NCBI GenBank assembly: GCA_016432725.1
Contig: JACJDG010000003.1
Location: 6,106,001-6,170,000 of the forward strand
Origin: Streptomyces sp. DHE7-1
GTDB taxonomy: Bacteria > Actinomycetota > Actinomycetes > Streptomycetales > Streptomycetaceae
DNA: 64,000 bases
Direction of reading: 5' to 3'
Position numbers and translations under genes: made by a program
Shown here: in pieces, positions 9,376 through 19,211 of the stretch
How the letters are laid out: every line of letters starts with the position of its first letter
Numbering within the stretch: the first letter of the stretch is position 1
The notes under the pieces: generated by a model
Database searches by the model: none
What the model was told of the DNA's origin: nothing
What the model saw: the letters and a program-made list of their open reading frames with translations, nothing else

Positions 9376-9409
9376 TATGCTCGGAACGATCATTTGAACA
9401 CGTTCAAAT
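9376..9409 (+). promoter_or_regulatory. TATGCT -10 and TetR-type operator palindrome
   Basis: A perfect dyad, ATTTGAAC (9392-9399) and GTTCAAAT (9402-9409) with 2 bases between, lies just downstream of the -10-like TATGCT (9376-9381). This places it at the likely transcription start, where a bound repressor would block the promoter. TTTGAAC-N2-GTTCAAA is the usual form of TetR-family operators in actinobacteria. No TetR gene lies nearby, so the repressor would act from elsewhere. The gene controlled is the small membrane protein at 9431. Confidence 0.65.
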
Positions 9410-9430
9410 TACGTGCACCAGGGGGATCAC

Positions 9431-9718
9431 ATGCCCGCGCCGACCACTTCGGACCCCGGCGACACACCCGCCGTCGCCCTCGGCCCCACCGCGCTCTTCC
9501 TCGGGATCGTCGCCGCCCCCGGCTTCTGGCCCGGCCTCATGTTCGTCCTGCTGCCGTGGTCGTGGCTGGCGGGCGCCCTCGCCGTCACCTTCGGCCTGGC
9601 GGGCATCCACTACGCCCGCCAGGGCACCGGCCGCATGTGGCCCGCCGTGACCGGCACGGTCCTCGGCTTCGTCGGCCTGGCCGGCTTCTTCCTCCTGGCG
9701 GTGCCGTTCCCGGCCTGA
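9431..9718 (+). CDS. small two-helix membrane protein (DUF4190-like)
   Basis: 95 residues with a short hydrophilic N-terminus and two hydrophobic hairpins (TALFLGIVAAPGFWPGLMFVL and VTGTVLGFVGLAGFFLLAV) joined by a loop with GIHYARQGTGR. The alternation of a Gly-rich helix, HYARxGxG and a second helix is typical of DUF4190-like proteins, whose function is unknown. ATG at 9431 follows GGGGGAT. It stands alone behind a TetR-type palindrome, so it is probably induced by some ligand. I see no catalytic motif. Confidence 0.7.
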   Translation: MPAPTTSDPGDTPAVALGPTALFLGIVAAPGFWPGLMFVLLPWSWLAGALAVTFGLAGIHYARQGTGRMWPAVTGTVLGFVGLAGFFLLAVPFPA

Positions 9719-9836
9719 CGGCCTTCACGGGCCGGGCCCGCCGCCCCACCCCGCCCCCGGTACCGCGAGCGGGCGGGGCGCCTCAGGAACGGGCCGCCCC
9801 CGGGCGTCCCTCGTCCTGGCGCCGAAGGCCCGGCGC

Positions 9837-10227
9837 TCAGCCGAGCACCGTGCGCGGACCCGTCACCTCCGCGCCCAGCTCGGTCACCCGGCGCCGCAGT
9901 TCACGGTCGGCCGTGACCACCAGCCGGCGCCGGCCGGCGGACTCCGCGGCCAGCTCCACGATCCGGTCGTCCCCGCTGCCGGGCGCCGACTCCACCCGTA
10001 CCCCCGGCACGGACTCCACCCCACGGGCCGCGCCCTCGACCACGAGCACGATCTCCAGAGCGCCGTCGTGTCCCGGCAGTCCCTCGGCGGCCAGCCGGTC
10101 CCGCAGCCGCCCGGCGGCGCCCCGGCGGTCCCGCCACCAGCCGTCCGGCCGCGAGCCGACGACGTTCGCGCCGTCGACGATCAGCAGCAGGGGCCGTCGG
10201 GGGCCGGGGAGCCGAGGGGTCCGTCAT
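9837..10227 (-). CDS. NYN/PIN-like nuclease-domain protein (frame disturbed near the start)
   Basis: About 130 residues. The conserved start reads LLLIVDGANVVGSRPDGWW, the NYN/PIN pattern in which the Asp of VDGAN is a metal ligand. Later DDRIVELAAESAGRRRLVVTAD carries two more acidic positions. Related actinobacterial proteins are annotated as RNA-binding or NTP-hydrolase-like; a ribonuclease role is only inferred. The ATG at 10227 is not in frame with the core: near 10190 the frame shifts by what equals two lost C or one extra base, the one break here that is not a simple one-base loss. The core frame itself has no ATG or GTG before residue 60, which supports the disturbed start. Confidence 0.55.
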
Positions 10228-10274
10228 GGTCCAAGCGTCCCACGCCGGTGCCGGACCGTGAGGTACGGCGAGTG

Positions 10275-11378
10275 TCAGGCCGAACCGCCGCCCGTGGCGG
10301 GGGACTTCTTCGCGGACTCCGGGATCGTGGTGTCGCGGCGGAGCGCCTTCCACAGCTGCGACGCCTGCGGCTCGGCGGCGACCACGCGGTTGGGGTCGGC
10401 CTTGTCGTACTGCACCGGCAGCATGATCGTCTCCATGGTGGAGGGGTCGACACCGTTGAGGCTGCGTCCGAACTCCGCCAGCTTGGTCAGCGAGGCGAGG
10501 TCGGAGTCGGTGGTGAGGGCGGCGGTGAGCTTGTCCGCGATCTTGTAGGACTTGGTGGGGCTGCCCAGCAGGTCCTGCTTCTTGATCTCGCTCAGCAGGG
10601 CCAGCATGAACTTCTGCTGCAGTCCGATGCGTCCGAGGTCGCTGCCGTCGCCGATGCCGTGCCGGGTGCGCACGAACTGAAGGGACTGGGTGCCGTCCAG
10701 CTTGTGGGTGCCGGCGGTCAGGTCGAGGCCGCTGGAGCTGTCGTGGATGTCCTTGTCGACGGTGACGGTGACCCCGCCTATCGCGTCCACGAGCCCCTTG
10801 AAGCCCGCGAAGTCGATCTCGACGTAGTGGTCCATGCGGACCCCGGAGATCTGCTCGACGGTCTTGACCACGCAGGCGGGACCGACCTGGGAGTAGATGG
10901 AGTTGAACATCACGCGCTTCGCGGACGAGACCGTGGAGCCGTCCGACCTGGTGCACTCGGGCCGGGTCACCAGGGTGTCGCGGGGGATGCTGACGGCGAC
11001 GGCCTTGGTGCGGCCCTCGGGTATGTGCATCACCAGCGCGGTGTCGGAGCGGGCCCCCGAGACGTTGCCCGTGCCCAGCGAGGCGTTGGCGCCGGCCCGC
11101 GAGTCGGAGCCCAGGACCAGGATGTTCTGGCCGGAGGTGGGCAGCTTCTCGGGCCGGTCGTCGCCGATCGCCCTGTCGATGTCGACGCCCTTGATGTTGC
11201 CGTCGAGGTCGCTGTAGAGCCAGTAGGCCGTGCCGCCGAGCGCGAGGACGAGAACGAGCAGGGAGAGGAGCACGATCCGGCCGGTCCGGCGTTTCTTCTT
11301 CTGGGCTCTGCGGTTGCCGCGCTTGTCGGGCGGGGACTGGCGGTCAGGCGGCACAGGGGTGCTCAGGTCGTGGCTCAC
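10275..11378 (-). CDS. LytR-CpsA-Psr (LCP) family cell-wall polymer ligase
   Basis: 367 residues: a short cytoplasmic basic tail (RRAQKKKRRTGR), one transmembrane helix (IVLLSLLVLVLALGGTAYWLY), then an extracellular LCP domain. LCP motifs seen are ILVLGSDSRAG, GARSDTALVMHI and VSIPRDTLV, whose Arg and Asp residues bind the pyrophosphate of the lipid-linked polymer. These enzymes move wall polymers (teichoic acid or other glycopolymers) from undecaprenyl-pyrophosphate to peptidoglycan. GTG at 11378 has GAGGA upstream; a longer in-frame start adds a tail without a good ribosome binding site. It is divergent from the surface-polymer cluster at 11720-21952, which suggests that it attaches that polymer. 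Confidence 0.87.
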   Translation of the reverse strand: MSHDLSTPVPPDRQSPPDKRGNRRAQKKKRRTGRIVLLSLLVLVLALGGTAYWLYSDLDGNIKGVDIDRAIGDDRPEKLPTSGQNILVLGSDSRAGANASLGTGNVSGARSDTALVMHIPEGRTKAVAVSIPRDTLVTRPECTRSDGSTVSSAKRVMFNSIYSQVGPACVVKTVEQISGVRMDHYVEIDFAGFKGLVDAIGGVTVTVDKDIHDSSSGLDLTAGTHKLDGTQSLQFVRTRHGIGDGSDLGRIGLQQKFMLALLSEIKKQDLLGSPTKSYKIADKLTAALTTDSDLASLTKLAEFGRSLNGVDPSTMETIMLPVQYDKADPNRVVAAEPQASQLWKALRRDTTIPESAKKSPATGGGSA

Positions 11379-11719
11379 GGCGGGTCCTCGCAACTCATGC
11401 CCTGAAGGGCAAGGGCAGCAGGCCGCTCCCGTGAGGGCCGGGTCGGTGCTGCTCGGCTGACACTTGGTTGGCATTGAACTATAGACGCGCGCTCGCACAC
11501 GTGTGTGAGCGATGTGAACGGTTGTCCGCCCTGGTGAAGACGGCGGGCCGGCCCGTCCCGGGAGGTGCCGTCCGCGCCCGGAAGCGGTCCGCGGGCCGTG
11601 CCCCGAGGCCCGTGCGGCTCCGACGCGGCAGCGGGACGTGTGTTCGGACGTGCTTATGATGTGGCGGATTCCGGAGTGATTTGTGGGCAGCGTGCCTGGG
11701 GCGGGAAGGGGCGGCGCAC
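11379..11719. promoter_or_regulatory. divergent promoter region, LCP gene / polymer cluster
   Basis: 341 bases without a gene. A near-perfect dyad, GCTCGCACAC (11491-11500) and GTGTGTGAGC (11501-11510), has one mismatch. Just left of it, on the minus strand, TATAGT near 11480 could be the -10 of the LCP gene. On the plus strand TATGAT (11655-11660) could be the -10 for the beta-propeller gene, without a clear -35. The rest shows no reading frame I would trust. Confidence 0.4.
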
Positions 11720-12850
11720 ATGCGCGGCAGAGGTGCGCAGGCCGTGGACCGGCGGTCCCGGGCCGGTGTCGGGACCGAGGCGCGGCCCCGGCGGACGGCC
11801 GCGGCGGCGGTGGCCACGGGGTCGTGGCTGCTGCGCGGGAACGACGACCGCCTCGCCGTGTACGCGCTCGTCGGAGGCGGTGTGCACCGCTGGACGGAGA
11901 CCGCGGTCGGCGGCGGGTTCCGGAGCGGGCCCGACTTCTTCCCCGCCGAGGGGCTGACCGCCCTCGCCGTCGCCCAGGGCGCCAATCGGTACGCGCACTT
12001 CCTCGGACGCAGGGAGACCCGGCAGGGGGGCGGCGTACCGAAGGTCGACCTGCTCTACGCCGTGCAGTACCAGTCGGGCCGGACCCTGGGGGACTGGCGT
12101 TCCCTCGGCAACCCGTACCGCGACCCGAAGGACGCCGCGTCCCTCGGTGTGCCGGCCGCCGCGGTCGACGGGCAGGGCACCGTCCACGTCTTCGTCTCCG
12201 GCGGCCCCGGTGGGGTCATGCTCCGGCGCGAGTCCAAAAGCGGTGCGTGGGAGGCCTGGCAGGACCTGCGCGGAGGCGCGGTCGCCGGCGTGCCGGCCGC
12301 CGCGGCGAACTCCGCCGGACTGGTGGAAGTCCTCGCGCCGGGCAACCGGTCGGTCATGCGCTGGGTCCAGACGGAGCCCGGAGCGGTCCTGCGCCGGGCG
12401 CAGGACCTCATGCCCGCTCCGGCACCCGGCTCGGCCGCGCTCCTGGAGACCGCTCCCGGGGTGTTCACCGCGTACTGGTCCGAGCAGAGCGGGACGGGCG
12501 TCTACGCGCAGCGGCCCGGCGAGTGGGCCCTGCCCGCGGGCGGGGCTCCGGGAGAAGGGGCCCACGCCACGCTCCGGGCCCGCGTCGACGGCTACGACTG
12601 CACGCTCCTGGCCCACCAGGGGCGTACGGGAACGGCCGTGCTCGGCGTCTGCGGCACCGGCGGGGAGTCCGGCGGACTGTGGTGGACCGACACGGGGATG
12701 CCCTGCGCCGGCCCTCCGGCCCTGGCCCTCGACGGTCTCGGCCGGGTCGTCATGGCGATGGTCGCGCCGGACGGCGGTGTCCTGGTGAACCGGCAGCGGC
12801 CGGAACCGGGGCTCACCCTGTCCGACTGGGAGCGCCTGCCGGACGCCTGA
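11720..12850 (+). CDS. beta-propeller (lectin/tectonin-like) protein
   Basis: 376 residues without a signal peptide or membrane helix. At least five repeats share the pattern of a Trp-containing strand after a Gly/Ala-rich strand: GDWRSLG, AWEAWQDL, GVFTAYW, GLWWTDTGMP and LSDWERL, with blades ending in phrases such as VDGQGTVHVFVSGGPGG and LDGLGRVVMAMVAPDGG. This is typical of PLL-like or tectonin-like beta-propellers that bind sugars. ATG at 11720 was chosen over an earlier in-frame start for its purine-rich upstream (GAAGGGG). It leads the polymer cluster and may bind the polymer or a precursor; that is inference. No enzyme motif is seen. Confidence 0.6.
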   Translation: MRGRGAQAVDRRSRAGVGTEARPRRTAAAAVATGSWLLRGNDDRLAVYALVGGGVHRWTETAVGGGFRSGPDFFPAEGLTALAVAQGANRYAHFLGRRETRQGGGVPKVDLLYAVQYQSGRTLGDWRSLGNPYRDPKDAASLGVPAAAVDGQGTVHVFVSGGPGGVMLRRESKSGAWEAWQDLRGGAVAGVPAAAANSAGLVEVLAPGNRSVMRWVQTEPGAVLRRAQDLMPAPAPGSAALLETAPGVFTAYWSEQSGTGVYAQRPGEWALPAGGAPGEGAHATLRARVDGYDCTLLAHQGRTGTAVLGVCGTGGESGGLWWTDTGMPCAGPPALALDGLGRVVMAMVAPDGGVLVNRQRPEPGLTLSDWERLPDA

Positions 12851-13042
12851 TCCGCACCCGTCCCACCCCGGGCCGGCCTGGCCCGCGATCCGTGCTGCCC
12901 GCTGATACACCACTTCTTCCTGCGAGTCCAGGAAATAAAAGGTTGTACCGCTCATCAAGTGATGATTGACACGTGCCGCTACCTGTCCATGGGCTGTCTC
13001 GGGCTGAACTTTTAGGAGATCATTATGTGAAAGTTTGACGGA
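12851..13042 (+). promoter_or_regulatory. promoter/operator region before the Stealth gene
   Basis: An AT-rich island in very GC-rich surroundings. TTCCTG and CAGGAA pair around 12916-12933. A perfect dyad, TCATCA (12952-12957) and TGATGA (12960-12965), touches a consensus TTGACA (12966-12971). I see no good -10 at 17 bases. AGGAG (13014-13018) is a ribosome binding site placed for ATG at 13025, but that ATG is followed at once by TGA, so the real start of the next gene is unsettled. Confidence 0.5.
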
Positions 13043-14877
13043 TTGCTGGTGTGGAATGGTGGATGCCTTGTGGTCGGCTCGGACAACCCTGAGGCCGCGG
13101 CGCTGATTTCGGCGTACCGGTCAGCGGTCCCGACCGGCGCGAGACGGCGGATCGTGCGGGGGGTGCCGACCCCGGTCCGCAAGGCCGTGAAGTCCTCCCT
13201 CACCGCCGCGGACTCCATGCGCTCCGCCACCGTGGTCTGGGCGATGGGGGCAAGCGCAAGGCGCCCCGGCACAGCACCGCCCACAGCCGGCGGGTCGTCC
13301 GCGTCGGCCGCCGCCACATGCGTGCGCTGCTGGTCGAGGGCGCGACGGACTGGGCGGCCCGCGCCCGCAACCTGAACATCCTGGTCTCCGTCCTGGAGGC
13401 GGCGGACGTCGACTACTTCTGCGTGCGCGGCACGACCAGCGGACTGCCCGCCGTCGCCGTCCTCGCCGCGTCCCGCCCGCTGGTCGAGGAACTGCTCCGG
13501 GCGGCCTTCGCGCAGGCCCCGGGCTACGTGGGGCCGGCCGACGGCAACGAGACCCGCATGGAGCCCGGCGACGAGGAGCGGTCGTGGCGGCAACTGCGCA
13601 AGCACAAGGTGCTGCGGGTCGCCTGGTACGTGTGCGACCCGACCCAGCAGCTGGTCTTCGGCGCGGCCTCCGGATGCGACCTGGAGGTGTGGACGGAACG
13701 GGACGGGGAGCTGCGTGCCCCGCGGCCCAACCGGGTCATCGACGCCGTTCCGGCGAGCGCTCCGCGCAAGTCGGCACCGCAGAGTCTGTTCAGCCCCATA
13801 CCCTCCGCGTACCACACGGGGGAGGCCAGGACGCTGGCCGAGTTCGCGGTGCCGCTCCCGGAGGACCACCGCTTCCCCATCGACGTCGTGTACACCTGGG
13901 TGGACGACTCGGACCCGGTCTGGCGGGCCTCCCGCGACCGCGCGCGAGGGCGGCTGGCCGCGGACGGGCTGCACGAGCAGGCGGCGAACGACTCGCGCTA
14001 CACGAGCCGCGACGAACTGCGCTACTCGCTGCGGTCGCTCCACCAGAACGCACCCTGGGTGCGCAACATCTACCTCGTCACGGCCGGCCAGGTCCCGTCC
14101 TGGCTCCACGTTCAGCACGCGAACCTCCGAGTGGTGGACCACCGGGAGATCTTCTCGGACCCCGCCGCCCTGCCGACGTTCAACTCGCACGCCATCGAGA
14201 GTCAGCTCCACCACATCCCGGGACTCTCGGAGTGCTTCCTCTACCTCAACGACGACGTGTTCTTCGGCCGGCCGGTGACACCCGCCCACTTCTTCCACCC
14301 GAACGGCATCACCAAGTTCTTCACCTCGCCGGCGCTGATTCCCGGCGGCGGCGTCTCCTCGGCCGATCTGCCGGTCAACGCCGCGGGCAAGAACAGCCGG
14401 TGGCTCATCGCGCAGAAGTTCGGCACCGCCATCTCCCAGAAGATGAAGCACACGCCGCACGCGCTGCGCAGGAGCGTGCTGCAGGAGATCGAGGAGACCT
14501 TCGCGGAGCAGCACGCCGACACCCAGAACTCGCGCTTCCGGTCGCCCGATGACGTACCGATCGCCTCCTCACTGCACCACTACTTCGCGTACCACTCCGC
14601 CCGGGCCACGGTGGGCGACATCCAGTACCGGTACATCGACCTCTCGGCCGAGCTGGCCGAGCGGCGCCTGAACACGCTCCTCGCCAACCGGAACATGGAC
14701 ACCTTCTGCCTCAACGACACGGTGGAATCGGCCGACCCGGAGGCGCAGCGGCTCATGCTCGCGCGCTTCCTCGAGACGTACTTCCCGGTGCCCAGCCCTT
14801 ATGAGGTCGCGGAGCCCGAGAACGCTCTGGAGCGCCCCGCCGAGACGGGGAGGAGCATCGATGCCGCCGGCCGATGA
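13043..14877 (+). CDS. Stealth-family sugar-phosphate transferase (one frame break)
   Basis: About 610 residues after repair. It carries the Stealth conserved regions: CR1 IDVVYTWVDDSDPVW (near residue 280), CR2 running from DELRYSLRSL through LPTFNSHAIES to YLNDDVFFGRPV, and a late NMDTFCLND block. Stealth proteins are hexose-1-phosphate transferases making phosphodiester-linked glycans (capsules, and GlcNAc-phosphate chains in other actinobacteria). The N-terminal 270 residues are poorly conserved. The frame breaks near 13250 (one G lost from a run; restored reading WAMGGKRKAPRH). The start is uncertain: TTG 13043 is used here, GTG 13049 is possible, and ATG 13025 has the best ribosome binding site but is followed by TGA. 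It shares 17 bases with the next gene, so they are likely co-translated. Confidence 0.85.
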
Positions 14878-17712
14878 CCTCCCCTTCCCTCCGCACCGCA
14901 CGCGAGTGAGTCCCCGACAGATGAATTCCTACGACGTCACGCTGGTCGTGCCGGTCTACAACGTGGAGCAGTACCTCCAGGAGTGTCTGGCCTCCATAGA
15001 GGCGCAGACCGTGTTCGAACGCTGCGAGGTCATACTCGTCGACAACGGCAGTACGGACGGCTCCTACCGGCTCTGCGCGGAGTTCGCGTCCCGCCACGCC
15101 AACACCACGGTGCTGGTGCGCCTCGGCGGCGGCGCCGGAGCGGCCCGCAACCTCGGCATGGACCGGGCGACCGGCGCGCGGATCGCGTTCTGCGACTCCG
15201 ACGACGTGCTCCCGCCCACCGCGCTCGAACGCATGCTGGACGCCTCCGTGGCGACCGGCGCCCAGGTCGTGGTGGGCGCGATGGAGACGTTCCCCAAACC
15301 GACCAACTGGGCCTGGAAGGAGCACTTCGGCAAGGGCGACCGGACGTTCGGCAGCCTGGCCGAGATGCCCGAACTGGTGCACAGCGCGAGCGCCTGCAAC
15401 AAGCTCTTCGACCTGTCCTACCTGCGCTCCCACGCGATCCGCTTCGCGGAGGGCGTCCACTTCGAGGACGCCTACGTCGGCGTACCCGCGCTCGTCCTCG
15501 CCGGCCGGCTCGCCCTGGTCGACGCCTGCGTCTACCGGTACCGCAAGCGCGCCGCGGGGAACTCCACCATGGACGCGATCTGGACGCGGCGGCAGAACTA
15601 CCGGGACCACCTCCAGCTCGTCGAGCACCTGCACCGGATGGGCGCGGGCCTCCCGGAGTCCTCGCGAGCCGTGCTGGACCTCTTCCTGGTCCGGAGCTAC
15701 CAGGGCTTCGCGCTCCGGGCGCCCGACCTCTTCCAGGGTGCGGAGCTGGAGGAGATCTACTCGCGGTGCCGCGCGGTCTACTGGAACGTCTCGCCCGACG
15801 TGGTCGTCAGGGCCACCGCCGACGCGCGTCACCGTGTGGCCTACCTCGCCTTCATCACCGGGGACTTCGGCCTCTTCGCGGACCGGGCGGCGAGACTGCG
15901 CGAGCCCGTGGTGCGCGACGGCCGCCCGTACCTCACCGGCGGACTTCCGGACCGGCTCGCCCCGCTGGCGCACGCCACGCCCTTCACCGCCCATCTGGAG
16001 CACGTCCGTCTGCTGCCGGGAACCGGGACGCTGCGGATCGCCGGACGGTTCGAGATCAGCGGCATGCCCCTGGTGCGGCCCCTGACGGGGCGGCTCGGCC
16101 TGCGGGTCCGGGGAAGCCGCCTCGGCGTCCCCGCCGCGCAGGTCCGCCGGCGGGACCTGCGGAACACGCGGCCCGACACGGAGTGGGGCGGCTTCACCGC
16201 CGACCTGCCCTCGACGCCCTGCGGCCCGGGGTCCACGACCTCGAACTCGTCCTCGACACCGGGGACGGCCAGGCGGCCACCCCGTGCCTGGTCGCCGCGG
16301 GCTACCTGCGCGGGGCGCGCGAGGTCGAGCACGGCGGGACCCGGGTGGTGCCGCACTGGAAGGGAAAGAACCGCGCGGTCCTCATGGTCTCCTCCGGGGC
16401 GCGCCGGTGGCGCGGGCGCGGCGTGCTGGACAGTCTCCTCGTCAAGGACGCCAAGCACGTGCTGCGCCGCCGGCCGTTCTGGAAGCAGCGCCTGATACGC
16501 CTGTTCACGAAGCCGCTGGCGCCGCTGTTCCTCGGCCGGGACATCTGGCTCTTCGCCGAACGGGGCGACACCGCGCAGGACAACGGCCGGCACCTGTTCC
16601 GCCACGCCCGCACCGCCGGGAAGCGGCGCGGCGCGTACTACGTCATCCGGGCCGGCAGCCCCGACCGGGCCCGTCTGGCGGGGCTCGGGCACGTCGTCGC
16701 GCACAGCTCCTGGAAGCACAAGCTGCTGATGCTGCACGCGGCCGCGCTCGTCAACGCCTACGACATCGACACCTACATGCTGCCCGACGGCTGGGACCGG
16801 ACCCGCTACCTCAAGCACCTGAACTGGCGCGTGGGCGCCCGCAGGGTCTTCCTCCAGCACGGTGTGACGGACAAGGACGTCAGCAAGGGCCTGCACCGCA
16901 ACCGCACGGGCGTCGACCTCATCCTCGCGGTGAGCCGGCACGAGGGGTGGTTCCTGTCGGAGGAACTGGGCTACGAGGGCAGGTGGAGGTCATCGGCTTC
17001 CCCGCTTCGACGCGCTGGTCCCCGCCCGGGGCGGCCGCACCATCCTGTTCATGCCGACGTGGCGCGCCTATCTGGCCGTCGCCTCCTACAGCCGGGACGG
17101 CGGCCACGAGGCACGGCAGGCGGCGCGCGACCGGTTCCTGGCCTCCGGCTACCGGGAGTTCATGGTCCGCTTCCTCAACGACCCCGGTCTGCTGGCCGCG
17201 CTGGAACGGTACGACTACACCCTGGAATTCCTGCCGCACTACGAGATGCGCGCGATGGTCGGGGAGATGGTCCCGGACCGGGACCGGGTCCGGATCGTCG
17301 ACCAGGACGAGGTCGGTGTGCAGGAGGCCATGCGGCGCTGCGACCTCTTCGTCACCGACTGGTCCTCCACCGCCTTCGACGTGGCCTACCTCGGAACTCC
17401 CTGGTCTACGCCCAGTTCGATGCCGAGGAGTACTGGGACGGGCACTACCAGAAGGGCTACTTCGATGCCCGCCGGGACGGATTCGGGCCGGTCGGCGAAA
17501 CGGTCGAGCAGGTCGTGGACGAGGTGGTCCGCTACCTGCGGGCGGGGTGCGTCCGGGAGCCCGGATACCTGCTGCGAGTGGAGAAGTTCTTCGAGTACCG
17601 GGACCAGCGGAACAGCGTGAGGGCGCTGGAAGCGATCGACCGCCTCGTTGGGGGTCGTATCAGTGATGTGGTGTGCCAGGAGGAAAAATGTCCCAAGCCA
17701 GCCGTGACGTGA
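14861..17712 (+). CDS. bifunctional GT2 glycosyltransferase / TagF-like polyol-phosphate transferase A (four frame breaks)
   Basis: About 951 residues after repair. N-terminal GT2 (GT-A fold) domain: VTLVVPVYNVEQYLQECLAS, ILVDNGSTDGS and the DxD-type CDSDDV near residue 111. A beta-rich linker domain follows (about 380-470), then a CDP-glycerol glycerophosphotransferase (TagF/TagB) domain with VAHSSWKHKLLMLHAAALVN, FLQHGVTDKD and DLFVTDWSSTAFDVAYLGTP. It would add sugars and polyol- or sugar-phosphate units to a wall polymer on the cytoplasmic face. Breaks lie near 16210, 16983, 17003 and 17401, each one lost base. The start ATG 14861 follows GGGGAGGAG; ATG 14921 is the alternative. The closely similar gene at 19212 served to confirm the repaired reading. 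Confidence 0.83.
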
Positions 17713-19161
17713 CGGTCGTCGTCCCGTTTCGCGACGTCCAGAACTTCTTCGCCGAGTTCCTGCGGTCGGTGGCCGCGCAGACGGCCTTCGCGCGCGCCCA
17801 CGTGATCCTCGTCGACAACGGCAGCAGCGATCAGTCGGTGGCGATCGCGAGCGAGTTCGCCGACACGCACGCCAACGTCGACCTGGTCTCGCAGCCTCAG
17901 GGGCGGGCCGGCGACGCGCGCAACCTGGGCATGGACATGGCCACGACGCCGTACATCGTCTTCTGGGACGCCGACGACACCGTGCCCGAGCGGTCGCTCG
18001 AGGTGCTGCGGGACACCATCGTCAGGACCAGGGCCACGGTCGTCGTGGGCCGCGAGAAGCACGTCCCGAAGCCGGTCAAGGCCCCGTGGCACAAGTACTT
18101 CGGCAAGAACGTCAAGACGGTGGGCAGCGTCGTCGACGTTCCCGACCTGATCCACTCCGCCTCCTGCTGGAACAAGATCTTCGACCTCGACCTGCTGCGC
18201 TCCCAGGGCATCCGGTTCGGTACCGGCACCGCCTTCGAGGACGCCTACGTCTCGCTGCCCGCGCTGCTGCTGTCGGAGCGCATCGCGCTGGTCGACGCGC
18301 CCGTCTACGAGTACCGCAGGCGTGGCGACGGCACCTCCGTGATGGACACCATCTGGGACCTCCCGCAGAACTACGCCGACCAGCTGATGATGCTGGAGTC
18401 CCTCGCGGGCATGCGCCAGGGACTCACGCCGTACGAGCAGGAGACGCTGGAGCGGTTCCTCATCCGCAGCATGCAGGGCTTCCTGCTGAGGGCGCCGCGG
18501 GTCTTCGGCGAGGCCGACTGCCGGCAGCTCTTCGAGCGCTGCCGCACGCTCTACTGGGGGATCACCTCGGAGCAGTTCGCCCGCAGCACGAACGACACCA
18601 GGCACCGCATCCCCTACCTCGCGCTGCACTTCGGGGACTTCGACCTCTTCTACCGACCGGCCTCCGTCCTCGGCTCGGTCTTCGGCCGCGAGGGGACCTG
18701 CACCTCGACTATCCGGGGACGTCCTGGGGGCTGCCGCTCACCAAGGTCACGTCGGTCCCGGCCCGGATCGAGGGGGTCTCCGCCGGCGAGGGCGGGACGG
18801 CGGTCGTCCACGGCCGGTTCTCCCTCAACGGCCTTCCCGACGAACTGCTGGCCAAGCTCGAACTGCAGGTCTGGTTCGAACGGAGCGGCAAGACCCTGCC
18901 CGCGGTCAACCACGGGCAGGCGCACGACCGGCCCGGCGAGGCGGGAGCCGTCTTCAGCGTCACCGTCGACCCCCGCGAGTTCCCGGCCGGCTCCTTCCCC
19001 GTCCGTCTGGTGCTGTGCACCCGGGCAGGGACGTCTCGCGCCCGTGCACGGTCTCCCCGGCGCTGACCCGGCAACCGGGCGGCAACGCATTCCACGGCCT
19101 CGCGCACGTCACCGCCGAGGACGGCACCGCCCGGCTCGTCATCGAGTCCACCCAGCACTGA
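17688..19161 (+). CDS. GT2-family glycosyltransferase without TagF domain (two frame breaks)
   Basis: About 491 residues after repair. GT2 domain: VTVVVPFRDVQNFFAEFLRS, ILVDNGSSDQS and the metal-binding FWDADDTVPE near residue 94. The second half has the same beta-rich linker domain as its two neighbours (LPLTKVTSVPARIEGVSAGE, VHGRFSLNGLP) but ends there with HVTAEDGTARLVIESTQH, lacking the TagF domain. ATG 17688 follows AGGAGG and overlaps the previous gene by 25 bases. Breaks near 18693 (G-run) and 19021 (C-run), each one lost base. It is likely a partner transferase that adds one sugar of the repeat. Confidence 0.8.
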
Positions 19162-19211
19162 TCAGGGTCCGCTCCAGAAATGGGGTACGCGGCAGAAAAC
19201 AGGAGTCACAC

